A DNA stretch of 64,000 nucleotides from the NCBI RefSeq assembly GCF_003236175.1, contig NZ_QKTW01000006.1, positions 9,811 through 73,810 of the forward strand, given 5' to 3'. Positions 1-7,380 of this stretch are shown here, piece by piece (the stretch's first letter is position 1; each line of letters opens with the position of its first letter). Position numbers and translations under genes: made by a program. This stretch comes from Taibaiella soli (GTDB lineage Bacteria; Bacteroidota; Bacteroidia; Chitinophagales; Chitinophagaceae). Under the pieces are notes generated by a model. It searched no databases. It was given only the letters and a program-made list of their open reading frames with translations, and was not told where the DNA came from.

Positions 1-21
1 CCGTTGTACCGTCGCGAGAAC

Positions 22-98
22 CTTCGACTGCGCTCAGGGTGACAAGTAAAATCTGAAAACTCCTCGCGCTGAAACTCCCCCTTTAGGGGATGGGGGTA
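22..98. repeat. Dispersed intergenic repeat words
   Basis: No gene lies before the tRNA. Positions 22-45 carry the word CTTCGACTGCGCTCAGGG followed by tgacaa; close relatives occur at 14769-14792, 52003-52030 and 53051-53074. Positions 74-98 carry a C-run/G-run hairpin (ccccctttaggggatggggg) of a type common between Bacteroidota genes. Neither codes for protein. They look like members of dispersed non-coding repeat families. Confidence 0.5.
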
Positions 99-103
99 AA
101 AGA

Positions 104-137
104 AAAAAGCCTTCCAGATGTTATCTGAAAGGCTTTT
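104..137 (-). terminator. Rho-independent terminator after tRNA-Met
   Basis: An inverted repeat pairs AAAAAGCCTT (left) with AAGGCTTTTT (right), with additional pairing of CCAGAT and ATCTG around a small loop. Both sides end in A/T runs, so it can work in both directions. It lies about 10 bp past the 3' end of the minus-strand tRNA and is most simply that tRNA's terminator. Confidence 0.7.
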
Positions 138-147
138 TAGATCTCTG

Positions 148-221
148 TAGCGAGAACGGGAGTTGAACCCGTGACCTCAGGGTTATGAATCCTGCGCTCT
201 AACCATCTGAGCTACCTCGCC
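148..221 (-). tRNA. tRNA-Met (CAT anticodon)
   Basis: The minus strand folds into a full cloverleaf of 74 nt. The acceptor is GGCGAGG paired with TCTCGCT (two G-U pairs), followed by a D-arm with GCTCAGATGGTTAGAGC, an anticodon stem CAGGA/CCCTG (with one mismatch-like pair) and loop TTCATAA, and a T-arm ACGGG-TTCAACT-CCCGT. The anticodon is CAT. The 3' CCA is not encoded. The D- and T-arms fit an elongator tRNA-Met; a tRNA-Ile2 with a lysidine-modified CAT anticodon cannot be excluded from sequence alone, nor can the initiator be fully excluded. Confidence 0.93.
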
Positions 222-255
222 GTTTTTGGGATTGCAAAGATAAGTCAACTTTTTT

Positions 256-699
256 CTAAAAAGCAAGCCCTTTCAAATGTTTTTCTAAAATTTCCGGAAT
301 CGGCACGATTTTTCTGGTCTGATAATCAAAGGTTGCCATACCGGTCTTAGCATGCGCTATGTCAGTTTTGGCGCCGTTTCGCGTGGTAGAGATATGATAC
401 AAAAGATCGAAAGTGCGGTCGGTAAATTCCTCCGCAAAAATTTTTACATCAAGCGTATCACCATAGAAACCTTCGCCTTTGTAAGCAATCATTACATCGG
501 CCATAATAAGCCCGGCACCACCCACGTTCAATTCATCAAAACCCCATTGTGCCAAAAGCTGCATTCTTGCTTCGTGAATCACAGATAAGACTGCATCGTT
601 TCCGAGATGACCGCCATAGTTTATATCGCTAATACGCACAGGGATATTTATTATGTGTAATGGATTCTCATTAGGAAACTTTAATTTTACACGAGCCAT
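256..699 (-). CDS. Hotdog-fold acyl-CoA thioesterase family protein
   Basis: The 147-residue product resembles the 4-hydroxybenzoyl-CoA/YbgC-type thioesterases, which cleave acyl-CoA thioesters in the cytosol. The N-terminal segment has RISDINYGGHLGNDAV, the equivalent of the family's conserved D-x-(N/M)-x-H-x-N active-site region on the long helix, and is followed by typical hotdog strands (LDVKIFAEEF, FDLLYHI). I placed the start at ATG 699, because a longer reading would run into the divergent gene beginning at 721. Only 21 bp separate the two divergent starts, so their promoters must overlap each other or the genes. The substrate cannot be inferred. Confidence 0.85.
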   Translation of the reverse strand: MARVKLKFPNENPLHIINIPVRISDINYGGHLGNDAVLSVIHEARMQLLAQWGFDELNVGGAGLIMADVMIAYKGEGFYGDTLDVKIFAEEFTDRTFDLLYHISTTRNGAKTDIAHAKTGMATFDYQTRKIVPIPEILEKHLKGLAF

Positions 700-720
700 A
701 TTGTTACGAATCTTTATTTT

Positions 721-1332
721 ATGAAAATTATTTGCGTAGGACGAAATTATGCAGAACATGCAAAAGAACTAAATAATGAGGTTCCGAAAGAGCCTGTTCT
801 TTTCATGAAGCCTAAAAACGCGCTACTTGTAGCGGGGAAGCCCGTGTTTTACCCTGAATTTACCGACGACCTCCAGTTTGAATGCGAAGTGGTAGTGAAA
901 ATCTGCAAAAACGGTAAATACATTCATGAAAAAGCTGCTCCCAAATATTACAACGAAATTTCTGTAGGTCTCGATTTTACTGCCCGCGATTTGCAACAAA
1001 AAATGAAACAAAAAGGGTTGCCCTGGGAAATTGCCAAGGCTTTTGATAACTCTGCCGCCGTAGGTAATTTTTTACCGATCCTGCCTGATATGAATGTACA
1101 GGATCTGGATTTTGAACTCAGGCTAAATGATAAGACGGTTCAAAAAGCAAACACCAGGGAAATGATCTTTTCCATCAACAGAGTTATTTCTTACGCTTCT
1201 CATTTCTTTACACTCAATATCGGTGATCTCATCTTCACCGGCACTCCTGCAGGCGTTGGCCCGGTGATTGTGTACGATCATCTCGAAGGATTTTTGCAAG
1301 GCGAGAAATTGCTGGACGTGGACATTCAATAA
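721..1332 (+). CDS. Fumarylacetoacetate hydrolase (FAH) family protein
   Basis: The 203-residue protein belongs to the FAH/YcgM group, metal-dependent enzymes that hydrolyse or decarboxylate acylpyruvates and related beta-diketo acids. It begins directly with the catalytic domain (MKIICVGRNYAEHAKEL). The metal ligands are visible as the paired Glu in QFECEVVVK (about residues 59-61) and the Asp in VGLDFTARDLQ (about residue 87); KGLPWEIAKAFDNSA and FTGTPAGVG are further family signatures. The length is usual for the short single-domain members. It is divergent from the thioesterase gene. It could act as an acylpyruvase or oxaloacetate decarboxylase; the exact substrate is unknown. Confidence 0.88.
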   Translation: MKIICVGRNYAEHAKELNNEVPKEPVLFMKPKNALLVAGKPVFYPEFTDDLQFECEVVVKICKNGKYIHEKAAPKYYNEISVGLDFTARDLQQKMKQKGLPWEIAKAFDNSAAVGNFLPILPDMNVQDLDFELRLNDKTVQKANTREMIFSINRVISYASHFFTLNIGDLIFTGTPAGVGPVIVYDHLEGFLQGEKLLDVDIQ

Positions 1333-1440
1333 TCGCTGATTTGCTGAGCGCTGATGTCTGATTTTCGGATTTCTCGTTTGTGGGTAGTGAGTTGTCAATA
1401 GTCTGTCCCGAAGTCCGCGCCATTGACTTTTCACGTTTGA

Positions 1441-1470
1441 CGTTTCACCGTTCACCATTGACCATTCACC
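1441..1470. repeat. Intergenic word TTGACCATTCACC family
   Basis: The spacer holds near-tandem copies of a word resembling TTCACCATTGACCATTCACC. The same word recurs at 38109-38132, 51424-51442 and 53205-53245. The 214-bp spacer otherwise contains T-rich degenerate text (gctgatttg, gatttctcg) and a possible promoter -7 box TATCTTCG at 1518-1525 upstream of the next gene. Confidence 0.5.
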
Positions 1471-1546
1471 GAAAATCAGCCTTGAAAAAATCAGACATCG
1501 GCGATTTCGATTTTCCCTATCTTCGTTCGTCAATTTTACAATCTTA

Positions 1547-2065
1547 ATGAAGTCATTATTGTATTGCCTTGCGCTGAGTTGTTCATTCATAGCCGTTTCA
1601 CCAGAAGTACACGCACAGCAGAAAGCCAGCATTGGCTGTATTGATGGAGCGATCCGCCAGCAGGCACAGGAAATGAAAGATCATTATCTGAAACAAGGAT
1701 TTGAAGTATTCCGCGATGCCATGATCAGCATGTCTTCCCAGGAACCATATCCAGTAATTGTGCAACTGCAGAAGGGCATGTTTTATCAGGTCATCTTTGT
1801 GGGCAATGCATTAGACTCTAAACTCAAAATGGAACTGCTGGACGGTCACGACAATAAGCTGGATGAAAAAACAGCAGAGCGCAACCGCGAGCAACCAAAC
1901 TATATTTCCTACTCTTTTACACCAGAGCAGTCCGATACCTACATGTTTCTGCTGATGCAAAAACTTAAGAACAAAGACATGTGTGGCAGCTTTACGATTC
2001 TCCAACTGAAAAGTGATAAGAAGAATGCTACCGTAACACCTTATCAGGGTGAACCAGCAAAATAA
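1547..2065 (+). CDS. Conserved secreted protein of unknown function
   Basis: A 172-residue protein with a classical signal peptide (MKSLLYCLALSCSFIAVSPEVHA, cleavage probably after HA before QQK), so it is periplasmic or exported. The mature part has two cysteines (near residues 31 and 146) that could form a disulfide, and a beta-rich centre (YPVIVQLQKGMFYQVIFVGN) followed by YSFTPEQSDTYMFLL. This arrangement is reminiscent of small beta-sandwich sensor or carrier domains, but I do not recognise a named family. It is 6 bp upstream of ung and probably co-transcribed. A TATCTTCG box at 1518-1525 may be its promoter. Confidence 0.7.
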   Translation: MKSLLYCLALSCSFIAVSPEVHAQQKASIGCIDGAIRQQAQEMKDHYLKQGFEVFRDAMISMSSQEPYPVIVQLQKGMFYQVIFVGNALDSKLKMELLDGHDNKLDEKTAERNREQPNYISYSFTPEQSDTYMFLLMQKLKNKDMCGSFTILQLKSDKKNATVTPYQGEPAK

Positions 2066-2071
2066 ATAAGC

Positions 2072-2743
2072 ATGACGCTAAATATAGAACCAGGTTGGAA
2101 AGAAATACTGCGCAAAGAATTTGAGCAACCCTATTTCGCCAAGATTGTTTCTGTACTGCAGGCAGAAAAAGAACAGGGAAAAGTTGTATACCCTTCCGGC
2201 TCGCTCATTTTTAATGCATTCTGGAGTACGCCTCTGGACGCAGTGAAAGTAGTGATACTTGGTCAGGACCCTTACCACAATCCAGGCCAGGCACATGGTC
2301 TGAGCTTTTCTGTTCCGAAAGGCATTAAACCGCCACCGTCGCTCGTCAATATTTTTAAAGAATTGCATTCCGATCTCGGGTTGCCGATACCCAACCACGG
2401 CAACCTGGACCACTGGGCAAAAGAAGGCGTAATGCTGCTCAACGCCGCACTAACGGTAGAAGCAAACGCACCGATGTCGCACAGCAAAATCGGCTGGCAT
2501 CATTTCACTGACGATGTCATCCGTTTGATTTCCGACCGTAAAAAACACGTTGTATTTATACTCTGGGGAAAATTTGCCCAAGGCAAAACAGACCTCATCG
2601 ATACCTCCAAACACTTAATCATAAGCTCCGCGCACCCTTCCCCTCTTTCCGCCCGCCACGGCTTTTTCGGCAGCAAACCATTTAGCAGGGCAAACGAATG
2701 GCTAAAAGCACATGGAGAAACGCCGATAGACTGGAACCTTTAA
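2072..2743 (+). CDS. ung: Uracil-DNA glycosylase (family 1)
   Basis: Ung removes uracil from DNA as the first step of base excision repair. The 223-residue length is usual. The water-activating motif GQDPYHNPGQAHGLSFSV (about residues 64-81) holds the catalytic Asp, and the DNA minor-groove loop HPSPLSARHGFFG (about 188-200) holds the catalytic His. The uracil-binding segment GVMLLNAALTVE and FILWG are also present. The ATG lies 6 bp after the preceding secreted-protein gene, which suggests co-transcription. Nothing in the sequence suggests loss of function. Confidence 0.97.
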   Translation: MTLNIEPGWKEILRKEFEQPYFAKIVSVLQAEKEQGKVVYPSGSLIFNAFWSTPLDAVKVVILGQDPYHNPGQAHGLSFSVPKGIKPPPSLVNIFKELHSDLGLPIPNHGNLDHWAKEGVMLLNAALTVEANAPMSHSKIGWHHFTDDVIRLISDRKKHVVFILWGKFAQGKTDLIDTSKHLIISSAHPSPLSARHGFFGSKPFSRANEWLKAHGETPIDWNL

Positions 2744-2834
2744 TTTGGCAAATGTGATTTAATCTGATAAATATGATGACTCTGTATAGAGAAAACATAT
2801 TTGTCAAATTGCCGGCATTCAGGCATCTGTCGGG

Positions 2835-2869
2835 CACATTTACCACATTAAACCACATTCCCACATTGG
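2835..2869. repeat. Intergenic word with cacatt/aatgtg units
   Basis: The stretch contains cacatttaccacattaa and cacattcccacattgg, the reverse-complement form of the words aatgtgattaatgtgg found at 54727-54760, 55768-55812 and 56190-56222. It is a degenerate, near-tandem low-complexity repeat confined to spacers. Confidence 0.45.
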
Positions 2870-2908
2870 AAAAATGTTATCTTCGCAGCCAATTTATTCC
2901 ATTTTCCA

Positions 2909-3487
2909 GTGGCTCCTGAAAAGTTCATTATCATTACCGCACCTTCCGGCTCGGGAAAAACGACGCTGGTGAGACGTCTGCTTGCGGCTTATCCAAAACT
3001 TGCTTTTTCAATTTCCGCCTGTACCCGCAATCCGCGCCCGGGCGAACAACATGGCAAGGATTATTATTTCTATGCTGAAAATGATTTTAAAAACCTGATC
3101 GACGAAGACGCATTCGTAGAATGGGAAATGGTATATACGGGCAAATATTATGGCACGTTGAAATCTGAAGTGCAGCGCATCTGGCAAAACGACCAGTTCC
3201 CGCTGGTTGATATCGATGTGCAGGGCGCATTAGCTATTCAGCGCAAATATCCGGATTCGTCGTTATCGTTGTTTATCGAAGCTCCATCATTGGAAGTTTT
3301 GCGTCAGCGACTGATTGCCCGTGGCACGGAAACCGCTCAGACGCTCGAAGAACGCATCGAAAAAGCAAAAGACGAACTTACGTACGCGCCGCAGTTCGAC
3401 CGCATTATTATTAATGACGACCTCGAAGAAGCAACCCGGGAACTAGTAAAAGTGGTGGAAGACTTCCTTGGCGTACCGGCGCTCTAA
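2909..3487 (+). CDS. gmk: Guanylate kinase
   Basis: Gmk phosphorylates GMP to GDP with ATP in purine nucleotide synthesis. The P-loop APSGSGKTT lies at about residues 10-18, and the GMP-binding region (SISACTRNPRPGEQHGKDYYF, with EWEMVYTGKYYGT and DVQGAL) follows in the usual order. The 192-residue length is normal. The start is a GTG at 2909, since no in-frame ATG precedes the P-loop. A TATCTTCG box at 2878-2885, 23 bp upstream, may be the -7 element. It follows ung after a repeat-containing spacer of 165 bp. Confidence 0.96.
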   Translation: MAPEKFIIITAPSGSGKTTLVRRLLAAYPKLAFSISACTRNPRPGEQHGKDYYFYAENDFKNLIDEDAFVEWEMVYTGKYYGTLKSEVQRIWQNDQFPLVDIDVQGALAIQRKYPDSSLSLFIEAPSLEVLRQRLIARGTETAQTLEERIEKAKDELTYAPQFDRIIINDDLEEATRELVKVVEDFLGVPAL

Positions 3488-3578
3488 AACGTAATATACC
3501 GCGGTATCAGTAGACATATCCAAAGAGGTTATTTACTCATAACGAACAACTTTCCAACTATCAACTAATAAAAATATA

Positions 3579-3621
3579 CCAGCCAAAGGCTCTGATCGAG
3601 GGTCTTTGGCTGGATTTTTTT
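3579..3621 (+). terminator. Rho-independent terminator after gmk
   Basis: A 10-bp perfect stem (CCAGCCAAAG at 3579-3588 with CTTTGGCTGG at 3604-3613), a 15-nt loop and a run of seven T. It lies 90 bp past the gmk stop. Confidence 0.9.
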
Positions 3622-3665
3622 AGCCCTGGACGTAACGATAATTCCGTCAGAACAAAAAAACTAGG

Positions 3666-3691
3666 TTGAAAACACAAAAAAACTATCTTTG
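3666..3691 (+). promoter_or_regulatory. Candidate Bacteroidota promoter, near-leaderless
   Basis: TATCTTTG at 3684-3691 fits the Bacteroidota -7 consensus TAnnTTTG, and a TTG lies at 3666-3668. The 15-bp spacer is shorter than the usual 17-23. The ATG at 3698 is only 7 bp beyond the -7 box, so the mRNA would be leaderless or nearly so. Confidence 0.5.
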
Positions 3692-3697
3692 GTTGAT

Positions 3698-4984
3698 ATG
3701 GGCTCGCACCTTGTACTATATATTATAATCTGTATTCTCCTGATTGGCTTTTTTGCAGGCATTGAAATTGCCTTTGTTTCGGCCAACAAACTCAATATTG
3801 AACTCAAGAAAAAACAAGGAACATTCTCCGGCCGTATTCTTTCCCGGTTTATGGAGAATCCTGCAGAATTTATTGGCACCAGTCTCATCGGCGTCAATAT
3901 TTTGCTGGTTATCTATGGCTCGCTGATGACACGGTTTACCGAGCATTCGCTGGAAATACTGCTTGGTCCGATCCGCGACCTCAGCCCAAATCTTTTTGAA
4001 TATGCCAAACTGCTGTTTGATACATTAATCGCAACAGTCATCATCCTATTTTTTGCCGAATTTTTGCCAAAAGCAATCTTTAGGAGTAAAGCAGAAACCG
4101 TGCTTTCGTTCTTCAGTCTGCCGATCTTGTGCATGTACTATCTGCTGTATCCGCTGGCGAAAGTTTTTGTATCGATCTCTGAGTTTATCCTGAAATATCT
4201 GTTTAATGTACGCATCAAAGAGAATCACGCGGTCTTCAACCGGGTAGATTTGGAACACTTCGTGAAACAAAGCCTGCATGGCCACGAAAGTGAAAGCAAT
4301 GAACTCAATACCGAACTTTTTGAGAATGCGCTGTACCTCGTAAATGTGAAAATCCGGAAATGTATGGTACCGCGTAATGAAGTGGAAGCTGTAGAAGTAA
4401 ACACAGCAGTACGTGATGTCCGTCAAAAATTTATTGATACAAAATTATCGAAGATCATTGTTTACGAAGGTTCGATCGACAATATCGTAGGCTATCTGCA
4501 CCATCTCGATCTGAACCGTCGCCCGGAAACGATCAAACAAGTGCTGCATACGATCACAGCCGTTCCTGAAGCCATGAGCGCAGTAGATCTGATGAACCGT
4601 TTTACTAAGGAACGTAAAAGCATCGCCTGGGTAATTGATGAATTTGGTGGTACCGCCGGTATTGTAACAATGGAGGATGTACTGGAGGAAATATTTGGTG
4701 ATATTAATGACGAATACGACGTTCAGGAACACGTAGAGAAGCAGATTTCCGAAAATGAATTTATCTTCTCCGGGCGTCTGGAACTGGACTATCTCAATGA
4801 GAAATATCATTTCAATTTCCCGCTCGATGAATCAGAAACACTTTCTGGTTATATCATTTCCAACCACGAAACAATTCCGAAAATCAAAGACCGCATCATC
4901 ATCGATCACTACGAATTTGATGTTTTGCTGGTGACAGATACTAGAATTGAAACCGTGAAAATGAAGGTGCTGAAGCATGGGTAG
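3698..4984 (+). CDS. CNNM/CBS-domain transporter-associated protein (HlyC/CorC family)
   Basis: A 428-residue membrane protein. The N-terminal CNNM (DUF21) domain (about residues 1-190) has four hydrophobic segments, starting with HLVLYIIICILLIGFFAGIEIAFVSANK. It is followed by a CBS pair (about 205-335; CMVPRNEVEAVEVN, ERKSIAWVIDEFGGTAGIVTMEDVLEEIFGDI) and a C-terminal CorC_HlyC/transporter-associated domain (FSGRLELDYLNEKYHF). Family members act in magnesium efflux or ion homeostasis; the hemolysin name is historical. I chose ATG 3698; an upstream in-frame TTG at 3689 overlaps the -7 box and is unlikely. It is monocistronic between a terminator and a repeat-containing spacer. Confidence 0.9.
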   Translation: MGSHLVLYIIICILLIGFFAGIEIAFVSANKLNIELKKKQGTFSGRILSRFMENPAEFIGTSLIGVNILLVIYGSLMTRFTEHSLEILLGPIRDLSPNLFEYAKLLFDTLIATVIILFFAEFLPKAIFRSKAETVLSFFSLPILCMYYLLYPLAKVFVSISEFILKYLFNVRIKENHAVFNRVDLEHFVKQSLHGHESESNELNTELFENALYLVNVKIRKCMVPRNEVEAVEVNTAVRDVRQKFIDTKLSKIIVYEGSIDNIVGYLHHLDLNRRPETIKQVLHTITAVPEAMSAVDLMNRFTKERKSIAWVIDEFGGTAGIVTMEDVLEEIFGDINDEYDVQEHVEKQISENEFIFSGRLELDYLNEKYHFNFPLDESETLSGYIISNHETIPKIKDRIIIDHYEFDVLLVTDTRIETVKMKVLKHG

Positions 4985-5048
4985 TCAATCGTAAATGCCG
5001 GTGAAAAGTCAAACGTCAAACTGTAGATACCACGGGTAATTAACCAAA

Positions 5049-5141
5049 TGTCATGTCGACGCAAGGAGACATCCCACAATAAAATGAATATTTACTCCCG
5101 CCGGAAGTTCTCCTCCTTCGGAGGAACTGGAGGAGGCCTTA
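5049..5141. repeat. Dispersed repeat words upstream of nbaC
   Basis: TGTCATGTCGACGCAAGGAG at about 5050 is nearly repeated at 53016-53036. At 5105-5128 an AGTTCTCCTCC/GGAGGAACT hairpin occurs, followed by a further GGAGG. These are non-coding words shared with other spacers of the window. Confidence 0.5.
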
Positions 5142-5169
5142 ATTTGATAAAAGAAAAACAAAACATACT

Positions 5170-5697
5170 ATGCCAGTAACGCGTCCTTTTAACATACATC
5201 AATGGATTGAAGAAAATCGCAGCTTGCTGAAACCGCCTGTTGGCAACGCAACGCTTTATAAAAACACCGGCGACTTCATTGTAATGGTAGTTGGTGGACC
5301 AAACAGCCGTAAGGATTTCCACTACAATGAAAGCGAAGAACTGTTCTATCAGTTGGAAGGTGATATCGTCGTGCGTATCCAGGAAGACGGCAAAATTGTA
5401 GATATTCCGATCAAACAAGGTGAAATTTTTCTGCTGCCGGGCAAAACGCCCCACTCTCCGCAACGCGGCGAAAACACAGTAGGTCTGGTTATTGAAAAAG
5501 TACGTCAGGGTGATGAAATCGACGGTTTCCTGTGGTTTTGCGAAAACTGCGACGAGAAACTGTACGAAGAATACATGAAGCTGACCGATATCGTTACACA
5601 GTTACCACCAGTAATGCAACGTTTTTACGACGACGTAGACAAGCGTACCTGCAAGCATTGCGGCACTGTAATGGAACCACCTGCTCCTAAGAAATAA
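5170..5697 (+). CDS. nbaC: 3-hydroxyanthranilate 3,4-dioxygenase
   Basis: This non-haem Fe(II) cupin enzyme opens the ring of 3-hydroxyanthranilate, a step of tryptophan catabolism by the kynurenine route that leads to quinolinate. The product is 175 residues, the usual length for the bacterial single-cupin form. The iron ligands are seen in DFHYNESEELFYQLEG (His and Glu, about residues 44-60) and in KTPHSPQR (His, about 95). The second, rubredoxin-like metal site of bacterial enzymes is present as CENC (about 125-128) and CKHC (about 162-165). No other kynurenine-pathway gene is adjacent. It is followed by a small membrane protein and hldD on the same strand. Confidence 0.95.
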   Translation: MPVTRPFNIHQWIEENRSLLKPPVGNATLYKNTGDFIVMVVGGPNSRKDFHYNESEELFYQLEGDIVVRIQEDGKIVDIPIKQGEIFLLPGKTPHSPQRGENTVGLVIEKVRQGDEIDGFLWFCENCDEKLYEEYMKLTDIVTQLPPVMQRFYDDVDKRTCKHCGTVMEPPAPKK

Positions 5698-5761
5698 ACG
5701 GGTCAACCAATTTTTATTTTCTCTTTTAATCTTAAGACTTAGTAAAATGGCCGCAAACAAT

Positions 5762-5769
5762 TACTTTTG
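5762..5769 (+). promoter_or_regulatory. Candidate -7 box upstream of small membrane protein
   Basis: TACTTTTG fits TAnnTTTG and lies 29 bp before the ATG at 5798. No clear -33 TTTG is seen at the right distance, so the call rests on the -7 box alone. The box supports the 5798 start over a longer reading from 5747, which would include the promoter. Confidence 0.4.
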
Positions 5770-5797
5770 CGCAGGTCATTTAAATCAAAATCTATAC

Positions 5798-6106
5798 ATG
5801 GCACACGAAACGCATCACGAATCATCGCACGGTACAGAAATCAAGTCAAAAACAGCAATGAGCGCCTCTTTCTGGTTTGTACTCATTCTTGCAGGACTCT
5901 TCATCGCTGCTGTAAACTTTGTGAACGTAGAAAGTAACACAAAAGAAGAAGGCGAAGGTGTAAAAACGGAAGAAGTTCACGGCGCAACCAGTGAAACTCC
6001 AGCTGCAGAACACGCTACAGAAGAACACGCAGCCCCTGCAGAAGGCGCGGCAACTACTGAAGCGGCACATCAGACTGCTGATACTGCACACGCTGCTTCT
6101 CACTAA
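5798..6106 (+). CDS. Small His/Glu/Ala-rich single-pass membrane protein
   Basis: A 102-residue protein with three parts: a histidine-rich N-terminus (MAHETHHESSHGTE), one membrane segment (SASFWFVLILAGLFIAAVNF, about residues 25-44) and a C-terminal tail rich in Glu, Ala and His. The tail composition suggests a disordered segment able to bind cations. I do not recognise a family. Its low-complexity tail and single helix recall small subunits attached to respiratory oxidases, but nothing nearby supports that. The start at 5798 follows a -7 box. It is 21 bp upstream of hldD. Confidence 0.65.
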   Translation: MAHETHHESSHGTEIKSKTAMSASFWFVLILAGLFIAAVNFVNVESNTKEEGEGVKTEEVHGATSETPAAEHATEEHAAPAEGAATTEAAHQTADTAHAASH

Positions 6107-6127
6107 TATTGGCAAACCAGCTTTTAC

Positions 6128-7114
6128 ATGTCCATGCAAAAAAATGAAAATATTGTCATTACCGGAGCTGCCGGCTTTATAGGCAGTTACCTCGTCGGAT
6201 ATCTTAATTCGCTGGGTTATGAAAACCTGATACTTGTTGACGACTTTTCAGCCGAAAAGAAAGTACACAACTACACCGGAAAAAAATATCTGCATAAAGT
6301 ACACCGCGAGCAGTTCTTCGAATGGTGTGAGCATCATCCCGGCAGTGTGCAGTATGTTTTCCATTTAGGCGCACGTACTGACACTACTGAAATGGATTAC
6401 AACGTCCACAAAAAATGGAACGTTGATTACTCCAAACAAATCTGGGAACTCTGCACAGCGAATAATATTCCGCTGGTGTATGCATCGTCTGCTGCCACTT
6501 ACGGCAACGGCGAGCATGGCTATAAAGATGACAATGATATTGTAAGTCAGCTGCACCCGCTCAATCCATATGGCAAGTCCAAAAACGACTTTGACATCTG
6601 GGTCATGGAGCAAAAACACATGCCTCCTTTCTGGGCCGGCGTGAAGTTTTTCAACGTGTACGGGCCAAACGAATATCATAAAGGCCGCATGGCTTCTGTT
6701 ATTTTTCACGCCTACCACCAGATCAAAAAGAATGGTTCGGTAAAGCTTTTCCGCTCACATAATCCAAACTACAAGGACGGTGAGCAAATGCGTGATTTTG
6801 TGTACGTAAAAGACGTGGCAAGCATGTGTATCTGGCTGATGCAAAATCAACCAAAAAGCGGACTTTACAACGTAGGAAGCGGCAAAGCACGCAGTTTCAA
6901 GGATTTAGCAACTGCGATCTTTACAACATTGAATCTGGAACCAAATATCGAGTTCATCGATACACCGGAGGATATTCGCGACAAATACCAGTATTTTACA
7001 GAAGCCGATATGAGTAAAATCATGAAAGCAGGTTATAATCAGCCATTTACAAGCCTTGAAGAAGGCGTTCGTGATTATGTAACCAATTATCTTGAACACG
7101 AGGCTTACTTCTAA
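6128..7114 (+). CDS. hldD: ADP-L-glycero-D-manno-heptose 6-epimerase
   Basis: HldD makes ADP-L-glycero-D-manno-heptose for the lipopolysaccharide inner core. It is an extended SDR: the NAD(P)-binding glycine motif ITGAAGFIG is at about residues 11-19, the catalytic Ser is in VYASSAATYG, and the Tyr/Lys pair is in NPYGKSK (about 146-152). FFNVYGPNEYHKGRMASV and the C-terminal EDIRDKYQYFTEAD region are typical of the RfaD family. The 328-residue length is usual. The other heptose genes (gmhA, hldE) are not in the window. A strong terminator follows. Confidence 0.94.
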   Translation: MSMQKNENIVITGAAGFIGSYLVGYLNSLGYENLILVDDFSAEKKVHNYTGKKYLHKVHREQFFEWCEHHPGSVQYVFHLGARTDTTEMDYNVHKKWNVDYSKQIWELCTANNIPLVYASSAATYGNGEHGYKDDNDIVSQLHPLNPYGKSKNDFDIWVMEQKHMPPFWAGVKFFNVYGPNEYHKGRMASVIFHAYHQIKKNGSVKLFRSHNPNYKDGEQMRDFVYVKDVASMCIWLMQNQPKSGLYNVGSGKARSFKDLATAIFTTLNLEPNIEFIDTPEDIRDKYQYFTEADMSKIMKAGYNQPFTSLEEGVRDYVTNYLEHEAYF

Positions 7115-7134
7115 TCAGAAATACTTTTTTAAAT

Positions 7135-7172
7135 GAAACGCCGTTCTTTCGAGGACGGCGTTTCTTATTTTC
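7135..7172 (+). terminator. Rho-independent terminator after hldD
   Basis: GAAACGCCGTTC pairs with GGACGGCGTTTC (one mismatch) around a short loop, followed by TTATTTT. It lies 20 bp past the hldD stop. Confidence 0.88.
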
Positions 7173-7269
7173 ATGAGTTCTGACTGCATTAAATGCCCTC
7201 CATGACCCGTGGAAAATACCTGTACTAGGTATCAAATATAAATGTATTTTTATGATATAATTTTTTAAT

Positions 7270-7380
7270 ATGATGGTTGCAAAAATAAAAGAAGCGCCGT
7301 CGGTATTGCCAACTTCAGAACAGGAAGAAATAATATTAGAAATTCTGATAGAAATTAAGGCACAGATACTCCTATCTTGA
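7270..7380 (+). CDS. Possible 36-residue peptide (doubtful)
   Basis: ATGATGGTTGC opens a 36-codon frame ending in TGA at 7378. The peptide begins MMVAKIKEAPSVLPTSEQEE and ends in an Ile/Leu-rich amphipathic stretch (IILEILIEIKAQILLS). It overlaps the 3' end of the minus-strand reductase gene by 9 bp and sits in an AT-rich spacer. I see no clear promoter or terminator for it and no family, so it may be chance. Confidence 0.2.
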   Translation: MMVAKIKEAPSVLPTSEQEEIILEILIEIKAQILLS

